From NCBI GenBank assembly GCA_014380255.1, contig JACMKG010000454.1:1-7191 (forward strand): a stretch of DNA of 7,191 bases, in the 5' to 3' direction. Under the pieces are notes generated by a model. The model saw nothing but the letters and a program-made list of their open reading frames with translations, made no database searches and was not told the DNA's origin. This document shows, piece after piece, positions 1 through 6,010 of the stretch. The position numbers were made by a program, and so were the translations under genes. The number at the start of each line of letters is the position of its first letter. The stretch's first letter is position 1. This stretch comes from Prolixibacteraceae bacterium (lineage in GTDB: Bacteria; Bacteroidota; Bacteroidia; Bacteroidales; Prolixibacteraceae).

Positions 1-2788
1 CAACGATCACGCTGGCCAGAAACAGGAACAGGTAAAGGTTGATGAAGGCCACAATAAATGTTGAGATGCCCTGGCGCAGTTCATCCTGGCGGGTGAAATA
101 GGGCAGGTTCAGGTATCCAAGGTAGTCGCCCTGTGTATTCATAATAGGCTCGTAAGCCGAGAGGTAGGAGAGGTTCCCAATTTTTTCGGGATGGAAATAA
201 TGAAGCTGATACCTTTCCGAGAGCTCATAAAAGGCTTCGGCATTCATCCTTTCCGAAGTAATGCCTATACGGAAGATCTCAGGCCTGGAGGAGGCGATCA
301 GGTCGCCTTTGATGTCATAGATGTTGATATCGGTTTTAAAGATATTGGAAAGGTTGTACAGTTCCTCGTAAAGCCACTGCTGCAATTCAGGGGTGATGGA
401 ACCTACACTGTTCATGCGGTTTTCAATCTCCCCTGCGATGGATTCCATCTTTCCCTGCAGGTCGATCTGGTGGCGTTTTTTATATTCCTGAATGTTGTAA
501 TAAATGGTTCCGGCCGCTACGAAGAGCAGGGAAATCAATACCACCGAGATGATGGCTACCTGAATCTTAAAGCGAAGGTCGCGCGGGATGATAAATTTGC
601 GAAGGTTCGGATTGCCGATAATGGTAATAAACAATACAAAGACAAAATAAAACACGAACAGGTAAGGAAACGAGATCAGGTAATCCAGAAAGCCAAGTGC
701 TTCGTTGCTTACAATGATAAAGTTCTTGTCATCCGGCCTGTAAATAACATGGTTGTACCCATCCCACCGGCGCAGCTGGAATTCATTGTCAGATCCGGTA
801 ATGTTATACGATTGCAGGTAATAATTGTAGGTATATTCGCCCGAGCGGTTAACCAGTTCATCATCAAAATACTTGGCATAGGAGAGATACTTGTACCTGA
901 AGGGCTTGATCAGCGATTTGTCCATGAGCAATTCGGGGAAGCCGATACCTTCTGAAATGGGCTTGGAGTACATGGTGATGAAGATGGAGAAACCGTGCGA
1001 GTCATCGGCCAGCGGATAATGGATTTTTCCCAGGTATACCAGCCCTTCCATGTTATTCATATAATAGAATTTGCTGCCCGGGATACTGATACCCGCCTCG
1101 TCGATCATCTTGTCAAAGTATGGGAAACAAGGAACTGAGCTGTTCTGATCTTCAATGAGCACATTGTCCCGGCCGGTACAAAAGGTGTACATGATGGCGT
1201 ATTTTCTGAAATAGCCGTCGAAATAGTTGCGGTTCAGGTAGCTTTCCAGTTCTTCATAAGGAGGGGTAAGCAGTTTAGGGATGATTGAATCGGTGTTAAA
1301 CTGGTTCTGCATATTGGTCATGAACACCTCAGCGATGGGATCTTGCTCAGAGCCCAGATTGACGGCCATCAGCCTTTGCACCTGTATGTCGCGCTGGCCG
1401 ATTGTTTTATAGATGACAATCAGGCTGACAATGGAGAACAGGGAAATGAACAAGATGGTATAGGAAAGGGAAAAACGACCGATATGCAGTCTTTTTATCT
1501 GGCTGTGCAACAGGTTGACCGATAAAAACAAGGTCAGCAGGTAAACCACGGGAGTGTCAAAAAACACACATAGCAGGATGGAAGCTGGCAGGGCTATTAA
1601 ATGGAATCTGAGGAAAACATTCTTATTTACAAAATGGGCTGTTTTCTCCAGTATCTTAAGGTTGATCAGAAAAACGGAAAAGAGCAGCAATGCGATGGCC
1701 AGATGGCTGCTTATACTGAACTGATCGATGTCGGTTATCCGGTTCAGTTTATAGGTAATGCTGCTGTTGCTGATCAGGTTGGCAATCATCAGCCCGACAA
1801 GCTGGTAAAGCAACGCCACGAAGATGAAGGAAGGGATGATCAGTTTGTTTTTCGATTTGCCGTGGATGGTAAATTCCCTTGCAAAGATCAGGCACCAGAA
1901 AAAGAAAAGGGTGGTGAGAAGAAAAAAGTCACCCAGGGAGGGCAGCCACCGTGCCACCGCGTAATACCGGGGACTGAATATGTCCAGGTGTTTCAGGATG
2001 GCAGGAATGCCGAAAAGGATATGAATCCAGTAAATTATAAACAGGATTATCAGCAGGGTGAGCATTTTTACAGGGAAGCTTTCTGCCAGGTAATCGTTCA
2101 TCTTGCCATACAGGGCCATGAGTAAGAATATCAATCCCAGCAAATACAGGATAGCTGTGAGATAGAGTTTCGATTCATTGAATTTTCTTGCCCCGGCAGG
2201 CAGGATGGAAAACAGGTATTGATCCTCTCCGGTTCGTATCTCATAAGAGCCCTTGCTATTCTCTCCAAGGATTTTGAAGCTGGAAGGTAAGTTGAAAGGT
2301 GCAATGAATTTATTTTCAAGGAACTGATTCTCGTAGGAATAATTGTTCCGGATATGAATAAAGCCTATTAACAGATGATCGCCAACTGTTCTCTTGCGCG
2401 CTTCAAAGATTCCATTGGGCAGAATAACCAGTTCATTGTCCCTCACTATGCGGGATTCCAGGTTGGGAAAGGAAAAATAGTTGCTTGACCAGTACACCAT
2501 TTCCTGATTTTTAAAAAGGAGGATGCCCATGCCTTCTTCTTCAAAGAGGTTGTTGTAAGGTGAAAAAGCAGATGCATAATTTCTCCCGGGTACAGTACCG
2601 GAGATTTTTTTCTGGACCTCGTCCAGTATTTTAGATAGTTTTATCTCCTGATCGAACAGGGTTTGCTGAAAGGTCTTGATCAGTTTTTTCTCAGGCTCGT
2701 GTGACAGGGTTCGGTGTTCCAGGATAGAAGCCGCCAGGAACAAGAGCACCGCGATGATGGGGAAAAGATATTTACGGAATTCGGCCAT
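1..2788 (-). CDS. Large multi-spanning membrane sensor protein, probable sensor histidine kinase (3' end outside window)
   Basis: I translated the minus strand from the ATG at 2788 and found no stop to the window edge: 929 residues, C-terminus missing. Hydrophobic segments lie at about residues 6-22, 208-227, 240-260, 285-303, 315-338, 360-378, 392-427 (probably two), 440-461, 702-724, 741-764 and 907-929. This predicts three extracytoplasmic regions: 23-207, 462-701 and 765-906. The last includes TDINIYDIKGDLIASSRPE (819-837), which resembles the strand/turn pattern of PAS/Cache ligand-binding folds, and it ends at a membrane segment just before the truncation. Large Bacteroidota proteins of this layout usually continue into HAMP and histidine-kinase ATPase domains; that part is inference because it is not visible. 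No TAnnTTTG box was found just upstream, so it may be co-transcribed with rlmH. The start is supported by the hydrophobic N-terminus beginning at once; another ATG 5 nt upstream is out of frame. Alternative: a non-kinase membrane sensor. Confidence 0.75.
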   Translation of the reverse strand, partial: MAEFRKYLFPIIAVLLFLAASILEHRTLSHEPEKKLIKTFQQTLFDQEIKLSKILDEVQKKISGTVPGRNYASAFSPYNNLFEEEGMGILLFKNQEMVYWSSNYFSFPNLESRIVRDNELVILPNGIFEARKRTVGDHLLIGFIHIRNNYSYENQFLENKFIAPFNLPSSFKILGENSKGSYEIRTGEDQYLFSILPAGARKFNESKLYLTAILYLLGLIFLLMALYGKMNDYLAESFPVKMLTLLIILFIIYWIHILFGIPAILKHLDIFSPRYYAVARWLPSLGDFFLLTTLFFFWCLIFAREFTIHGKSKNKLIIPSFIFVALLYQLVGLMIANLISNSSITYKLNRITDIDQFSISSHLAIALLLFSVFLINLKILEKTAHFVNKNVFLRFHLIALPASILLCVFFDTPVVYLLTLFLSVNLLHSQIKRLHIGRFSLSYTILFISLFSIVSLIVIYKTIGQRDIQVQRLMAVNLGSEQDPIAEVFMTNMQNQFNTDSIIPKLLTPPYEELESYLNRNYFDGYFRKYAIMYTFCTGRDNVLIEDQNSSVPCFPYFDKMIDEAGISIPGSKFYYMNNMEGLVYLGKIHYPLADDSHGFSIFITMYSKPISEGIGFPELLMDKSLIKPFRYKYLSYAKYFDDELVNRSGEYTYNYYLQSYNITGSDNEFQLRRWDGYNHVIYRPDDKNFIIVSNEALGFLDYLISFPYLFVFYFVFVLFITIIGNPNLRKFIIPRDLRFKIQVAIISVVLISLLFVAAGTIYYNIQEYKKRHQIDLQGKMESIAGEIENRMNSVGSITPELQQWLYEELYNLSNIFKTDINIYDIKGDLIASSRPEIFRIGITSERMNAEAFYELSERYQLHYFHPEKIGNLSYLSAYEPIMNTQGDYLGYLNLPYFTRQDELRQGISTFIVAFINLYLFLFLASVIV

Positions 2789-2997
2789 GTCATTTAAATG
2801 TTAATTAACGTAAGTTGCCAGAGGCCTGGGATCAGTGGTCAGTTGCCAGTGATCGGTAAAAAATGCCCTGTTCATCTTTATCTTTTGATCCATGTATTTC
2901 TTGCCAGAGGCCAGTAGCTCTTTCTTATTATTCACTTGTTCTATTCCGTTGCCGGTAACCTGAACCCATTATCCATTCAACCCGGATGATCTCATTG
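2789..2997. other. 209-bp spacer between rlmH and the sensor gene, with short repeats
   Basis: No convincing gene is present. The 12-mer TTGCCAGAGGCC occurs twice (2815-2826 and 2901-2912), and AGTTGCCAG occurs at 2813-2821 and 2841-2849. An imperfect hairpin has 9-nt arms with one mismatch at 2830-2838 and 2846-2854, with a 7-nt loop. The CAGTGGTCAGTTGCCAGTG wording resembles degenerate intergenic repeats common in Bacteroidota genomes (from memory, not searched). The region could be the transcribed linker of an rlmH-sensor operon. Confidence 0.5.
2830..2854. repeat. Imperfect inverted repeat in the rlmH-sensor spacer
   Basis: GATCAGTGG at 2830-2838 faces CCAGTGATC at 2846-2854 across a TCAGTTG loop. 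Eight of the nine arm positions pair. There is no T-run after it on either strand, so an intrinsic terminator is not supported. It may be a processing or repeat-derived hairpin. Confidence 0.4.
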
Positions 2998-3471
2998 TTA
3001 CTGATGATGATACGGTTCTCCTTTTAAGATGGTAAAGGCACGGTAAAGCTGTTCGGTAAAGATAAGCCTGACCATCTGGTGAGAGAACGTCATTTTTGAT
3101 AAACTCACCTTGCCATTTGCCCGTGCATAAACTGCCGGGGAAAACCCGTAAGGCCCGCCGATCACAAATACCAGGCGCTTGAGGCCTGAGAGCATTTTCT
3201 TCTCCAAAAATCGTGCAAATTCAACCGATGAGGCTTCCACACCGTTTTCATCCAGAAGGAACAATTCGTCGGACGACAGCACTTGCTGCAAAATCAGTTC
3301 CCCTTCCTTGTCCTTTTGCTGTTCTTCACTCAGGTTTTTCGAGTTCTTGATATCCGGGATAATCTTCATTTCGAAGAGAATATAATGAGGGATGCGCTTA
3401 GTGAATATTTCCAATCCTTTGCGCAGATATTCCTCGTCTGTTTTTCCAATTACAAGAAGGCTGATTTTCAT
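2998..3471 (-). CDS. rlmH: 23S rRNA (pseudouridine-1915 N3)-methyltransferase RlmH
   Basis: This 157-residue protein has the usual length of RlmH, a SPOUT-class (trefoil-knot) methyltransferase that uses S-adenosylmethionine to methylate the pseudouridine at position 1915 in helix 69 of 23S rRNA on the assembled ribosome. The start MKISLLVIGKT is typical. The SAM-binding knot is visible as VFVIGGPYGF (101-110). The conserved C-terminal block follows: SHQMVRLIFTEQLYRAF (130-146), ending in GEPYHHQ, the family's PYH(H/R) tail. All family landmarks are intact. The gene is transcribed away from the DUF4783 gene, with a good -7 box close upstream and almost no Shine-Dalgarno sequence before the ATG. 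The sensor-protein gene follows on the same strand after 209 bp. Identification is firm. Confidence 0.97.
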   Translation of the reverse strand: MKISLLVIGKTDEEYLRKGLEIFTKRIPHYILFEMKIIPDIKNSKNLSEEQQKDKEGELILQQVLSSDELFLLDENGVEASSVEFARFLEKKMLSGLKRLVFVIGGPYGFSPAVYARANGKVSLSKMTFSHQMVRLIFTEQLYRAFTILKGEPYHHQ

Positions 3472-3490
3472 TTGAATTTTGTTACTTTTA

Positions 3491-3498
3491 CAAAGGTA
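3491..3498 (-). promoter_or_regulatory. -7 box of the rlmH promoter (Bacteroidota type)
   Basis: Read on the minus strand, this octamer is TACCTTTG, an exact match to the TAnnTTTG -7 element used by the primary sigma factor of Bacteroidota. It lies 19 nt upstream of the rlmH start, giving a very short leader. I see no clear TTG-type -33 element at the expected distance of about 20 bp; the sequence there reads CGTG. The rlmH promoter call rests on the -7 match and its placement. Confidence 0.6.
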
Positions 3499-3521
3499 TT
3501 TCTTTACGGAAATAATTGCAC

Positions 3522-3529
3522 GATTTTTG
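3522..3529 (+). promoter_or_regulatory. Weak candidate -7 box for the DUF4783-YihY pair
   Basis: GATTTTTG differs from TAnnTTTG only at the first base and lies 44 nt upstream of the ATG at 3574, inside the 102-bp divergent gap. No clear -33 TTG precedes it. A second one-mismatch box, TACTTTTA, lies at 3483-3490. The plus-strand pair needs a promoter in this gap or inside rlmH, but which box is used cannot be settled from sequence. Confidence 0.25.
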
Positions 3530-3573
3530 GTGATGATTCCCTCTGAATGTAGTTGGTACGAAAATTATTAAAG

Positions 3574-3969
3574 ATGAAGAATTCAAAATTCAAATTTGTT
3601 TTATTGTTTCTTGGCCTGTTTGCCTTTGTTTCCCCATCCTTTGCCCAGATACCAGGTGAGGTTGTATTGAGTATCCAGAATGGCAATGATGAAATGCTGG
3701 CGAAATATTTCAATCAGAATGTGGAACTGGTGGTTCAGTCGCACGATGATGTATTCAGTAAATCGCAGGCGAGGCAGATTGTAGCTGAGTTTTTTAAAGC
3801 CAATAAACCCAAGCAGTTCAGTATTATTCACCAAGGAGGCAAGGATGGGGCCAGGTATGCCATCGGAAGCCTGGTGACCAGCACAGGCAATTTCCGCGTT
3901 TATTTTTTACTTAAGAACAAAGAGGACAACTCCTATATTCATCAGTTAAAAATAGAAAAGCAGAATTAA
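3574..3969 (+). CDS. Secreted DUF4783-family protein (NTF2-like fold expected)
   Basis: The ATG at 3574 gives a 131-residue protein starting MKNSKFKFVLLFLG. It has a classical signal peptide: basic N-region, hydrophobic core about 8-19, and a probable cut after SFA at residue 24, leaving Gln25 as the mature N-terminus. A TTG at 3553 would add seven residues before the signal peptide and is less likely. The mature part carries the pattern I associate with DUF4783: AKYFNQNVELVV (43-54), FSKSQARQIVAEFF (61-74), FSIIHQGGKDGARYAIGSL (82-100), TGNFRVYFLLK (104-114), and a short final strand HQLKIEKQ. The function is unknown. The size and strand/helix pattern suit a small NTF2-like periplasmic or surface protein. 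No lipobox cysteine is present. Its stop overlaps the YihY start, so the two are probably translated together. The family call is from memory of the pattern. Confidence 0.85.
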   Translation: MKNSKFKFVLLFLGLFAFVSPSFAQIPGEVVLSIQNGNDEMLAKYFNQNVELVVQSHDDVFSKSQARQIVAEFFKANKPKQFSIIHQGGKDGARYAIGSLVTSTGNFRVYFLLKNKEDNSYIHQLKIEKQN

Positions 3970-4922
3970 TGCATGGAAAAATCGCCAGGAAAAGTATATT
4001 TATCTGGAAAAAGATTTTGATAAAGGCAAAGAGGGTCACATTTCCCGGATTTGATGGATTGCCTCTTTATGATGTAATGGTATTCTTTGGACGAAGTATC
4101 ATTGACGGATCGTTAACCACCAGGGCATCGGCTATTTCTTTCAGTTTCCTGATGGCTTTATTTCCTGCCATTATCTTCCTCTTTACCCTTATCCCTTATA
4201 TCCCGATTGAGAATTTCCAGAGCGAGTTGTTTTTGCTGATCAGAGACATGGTTCCAGCCACTGCCTTCCTGGCCATCGAGGAGACGGTCGAGGATATTCT
4301 TACCCAGCAACGTGGCGACCTGCTTTCCCTGGGTTTTCTCATGGCCCTTATTTTTGCAACCAATGGCCTGGCTTCGATGATGAGCGCCTTTGATGCCTCT
4401 CTGCACACCTTCGAACGGCGCACCTGGTGGGGGCAGTATCTTATCGCCTTACTGCTGATGATTATCCTGTCTTTTTTACTAACCATTGCCATTGCCCTGA
4501 TCACTACAGGGCAGTATTTTATCAATTACCTGGCTGAACAAGGTTTCCTGAAGGATCAGTTTACCATTCATATGCTCACCATCGCCAAGTGGATGGTGAT
4601 TCTGCTGCTGTTTTTCATTGCCAATTCATTTTTATATTACCTGGCCCCGGCCAAGAAAACCACCTGGCGTTTTATTTCAGCAGGCAGTACCCTTGCCACG
4701 GTATTATGCGTGCTTACTTTCTTTGGTTTTTCCTACTATATCAATCGTTTCGGGCAATATAACAAGTTGTATGGATCTATAGGCACCCTGTTGGTAATCA
4801 TGCTTCTAATGTACCTAATTTCGTTTATTTTGCTGGTAGGCTTTGAACTCAATGCCAGTATCCATGAGGCCAGAAAGTATTCCAAAAGAGACACCCTGCC
4901 CGACCGTCAGGGTAGACGATAA
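3969..4922 (+). CDS. YihY/virulence factor BrkB family inner-membrane protein
   Basis: This 317-residue integral membrane protein has the YihY/BrkB hallmarks: the first core block RASAISFSFLMALFPAIIFL (52-71 by eye), a middle segment GFLMALIFATNGLASMMSAF (122-141), and the C-terminal block with YNKLYGSIGTLLVIMLLMYL (264-283) followed by LLVGFELNASIHE (288-300). About six membrane helices are predicted, near 55-75, 118-138, 157-180, 205-225, 236-256 and 270-293. The molecular function is not established; the old name RNase BN for this family was a misassignment and I do not use it. The start ATG at 3969 shares its A with the TAA stop of the DUF4783 gene (TAATG), the usual layout for translational coupling. 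The last few codons (TLPDRQGRR) fall in a GC-rich repeat-like sequence, so the tail past about residue 306 may be non-family sequence. Confidence 0.92.
   Translation: MHGKIARKSIFIWKKILIKAKRVTFPGFDGLPLYDVMVFFGRSIIDGSLTTRASAISFSFLMALFPAIIFLFTLIPYIPIENFQSELFLLIRDMVPATAFLAIEETVEDILTQQRGDLLSLGFLMALIFATNGLASMMSAFDASLHTFERRTWWGQYLIALLLMIILSFLLTIAIALITTGQYFINYLAEQGFLKDQFTIHMLTIAKWMVILLLFFIANSFLYYLAPAKKTTWRFISAGSTLATVLCVLTFFGFSYYINRFGQYNKLYGSIGTLLVIMLLMYLISFILLVGFELNASIHEARKYSKRDTLPDRQGRR
4893..4913. repeat. GC-rich imperfect inverted repeat at the 3' end of the YihY gene
   Basis: ACCCTG (4893-4898) faces CAGGGT (4908-4913), giving a 6-bp stem around a GC-rich interior that may add one more pair (4900 with 4906). 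It lies inside the coding sequence, about nine bases before the stop. It shares the 8-mer CCTGCCCG with the intergenic GC-rich repeat at 4943-4950. No T-run follows, so it is not an intrinsic terminator. Confidence 0.5.
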
Positions 4923-4930
4923 GCGTTGAT

Positions 4931-4997
4931 AATTTACGATTACCTGCCCGCCAGTTAAGTTCTTGCACAAGGCAGGCGGGGACAATTTACAATTTAC
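4931..4997. repeat. GC-rich inverted repeat embedded in an AATTTAC array
   Basis: AATTTAC occurs at 4931-4937, 4984-4990 and 4991-4997. Between the first and second copies lies a GC-rich block whose arms CCCGCC (4947-4952) and GGCGGG (4975-4980) are perfectly complementary across a 22-nt loop that contains its own small CTTG-CA-CAAG hairpin (4962-4971). The sharp switch from AT-rich to GC-rich and back suggests one repeat type sits inside another. Such AT-rich and CCTGCCCGCC-type intergenic repeats are widespread in Bacteroidota (recollection, not searched). Confidence 0.6.
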
Positions 4998-5035
4998 TAT
5001 TGGTCGCTCTTTTCATCAATCTGCCAACGATCAAG

Positions 5036-5055
5036 GGTCACGATGTATCGTGACC
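5036..5055. repeat. Perfect 9-bp palindromic hairpin in the convergent intergenic region
   Basis: GGTCACGAT (5036-5044) and ATCGTGACC (5047-5055) are exact reverse complements around GT. A G-T and an A-T pair can extend the stem to 11. It lies between the convergent ends of the YihY gene (plus) and the downstream rhomboid gene (minus), where a bidirectional transcription stop would be useful. Neither strand has a T-run after it, so it is not a standard intrinsic terminator. It could also be a protein-binding palindrome or a dispersed repeat. Confidence 0.6.
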
Positions 5056-5071
5056 TTACGCGGCTACTGCC

Positions 5072-5126
5072 AACTTTTCAAACGTTTTTTCAAACCCTTC
5101 AAACCTTTTCAAACTCTTTTCAACCC
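5072..5126. repeat. Degenerate TTTTCAAAC tandem array
   Basis: Five units of T-run followed by CAAAC (the last is CAAC) begin their CAA at 5079, 5091, 5100, 5110 and 5121. The spacings are 12, 9, 10 and 11 bp, an average of 10.5. On the minus strand it reads as GTTTGAAAAG units just beyond the stop of the downstream rhomboid gene. The units are too short and irregular for a CRISPR array. Confidence 0.6.
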
Positions 5127-5139
5127 TTGCTTTTCCGGC

Positions 5140-6009
5140 TTACTTGCCCATTCTGAAAAGAATCTCTTTTTCTTCTTTTGACAGGGAGCCGTAGCCTGAC
5201 TTGCTGATCTTTTCAAGGATCTCGTTCATGCGTTCCTGCTCCTGGTTTTTCATTTGGTTATATTCCAGATCATTTGCTGGCTTGCGGTAAGTAACCCTTA
5301 CTTTTGGCTTGGGAGTAAACAGTTTTTTGAGCTTGCCAGAGAGCCAGGCGATGCCTTTGGATTGGTCAAAGCCCCTTTTGAGCTGAAGGATATAGACCAC
5401 GCCCCAGAAGGCGCCTCCCAGGTGAGCCAGGTTACCTCCTGCGTTGGATGTTGAGATGCCAATCACGTATAAGAGTACCGAGATCAAGGCGATGTATTTT
5501 ATCCGCAGAGGTCCGATAAACAACAGGTGTATCGTGTGATTGGGAGCATGCATGGCAAGGGCTGTTACAATGGCAATAACCGAAGCCGATGCTCCCAGAA
5601 GCCTTGCTCCTCCAAGGCTTTCAGCAAAAACAGGGAAGAAATTGTATCCCAGGATATAAAACGCTCCACCGGCCAGGCCTCCCAACAGATAAAGGGTAAG
5701 CAGCTTGGCCTGATTGAAGTAGCCCAGGAAGATCTGTCCCATCCAGTAAAGCCATAACAGGTTGAAAAGGATGTGCAGAAAATCGAAATGCAAGAACATA
5801 TAGGTAAACAGGGTCCAGGGCCTGGAGAGCAGAGTCTGCAGGTCGGCTGGAAGGGCCAGCCAGTCGATGAAAGGGAATTCTATCCCTGCCAGAAAATAAA
5901 ACACATTCACGATCCGGATCAGCAGAAACGCGCCCAGGTTGATATAGATGAGCCGGGTAAGTGTTGAACCTTCGCGGAATGATTCTTTTATTTCATCCAA
6001 TACGTTCAT
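5140..6009 (-). CDS. Rhomboid family intramembrane serine protease with C-terminal DUF6576-like tail
   Basis: This 289-residue protein is a polytopic membrane protease expected to cut membrane-spanning substrates inside the bilayer. Rhomboid landmarks: the HxxxN motif as HILFN (His79, Asn83); the catalytic serine in LGASAS (Ser141); the catalytic histidine in LAHLGG (His196). The serine motif is GASA, not the commoner GxSG, but the Ser-His dyad is intact. About six helices fall near 20-41, 66-90, 102-122, 138-154, 168-186 and 194-209. After residue 210 comes a soluble, basic, then charged tail. Its end, from about 249, with ILEKISKSGYGSLSKEEKEI (264-283), matches what I recall of the DUF6576 domain at the end of Bacteroidota rhomboids. 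The ATG at 6009 lies 1 nt after the stop of the second rhomboid gene (TAGCATG), so the pair is almost certainly one operon. The substrate is unknown. Confidence 0.93.
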   Translation of the reverse strand: MNVLDEIKESFREGSTLTRLIYINLGAFLLIRIVNVFYFLAGIEFPFIDWLALPADLQTLLSRPWTLFTYMFLHFDFLHILFNLLWLYWMGQIFLGYFNQAKLLTLYLLGGLAGGAFYILGYNFFPVFAESLGGARLLGASASVIAIVTALAMHAPNHTIHLLFIGPLRIKYIALISVLLYVIGISTSNAGGNLAHLGGAFWGVVYILQLKRGFDQSKGIAWLSGKLKKLFTPKPKVRVTYRKPANDLEYNQMKNQEQERMNEILEKISKSGYGSLSKEEKEILFRMGK

Positions 6010-6010
6010 G

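Noticed and set aside
191..955. 254-codon open frame on the plus strand
   Set aside because: It is antisense to the continuous sensor-protein frame, which has clear membrane segments and a consistent family architecture. The plus-strand translation shows no recognisable domain.
1601..2125. 174-codon open frame on the plus strand
   Set aside because: It lies opposite the membrane block of the sensor gene. Its polar, Gln/Lys/Asp-rich translation is what the reverse complement of hydrophobic codons gives.
2131..2319. 62-codon open frame on the minus strand
   Set aside because: It is in a different frame inside the sensor gene and has no features of its own.
2801..2935. 44-codon minus-strand frame with a GTG start in the rlmH-sensor spacer
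   Set aside because: Its second half translates repeat sequence (DHWQLTTDPRPLATYVN), there is no ribosome site, and no family is recognisable.
2998..3020. Possible SCC-type attachment site at the 3' end of rlmH
   Set aside because: The similarity comes only from the conserved PYHH codons. There is no recombinase gene, no second att copy and no insertion next to it.
3969..4922. Annotation as ribonuclease BN
   Set aside because: That name for YihY-type proteins is a historical misassignment. The product is a polytopic membrane protein with no nuclease motif.
5036..5055. Intrinsic terminator call for the palindrome
   Set aside because: No T-run follows on either strand, so it is reported only as a palindrome with a possible bidirectional role.
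4931..5126. Possible CRISPR array in the convergent intergenic region
   Set aside because: Repeats are 7-10 bp, degenerate, without unique spacers of regular length, and no cas genes are present.
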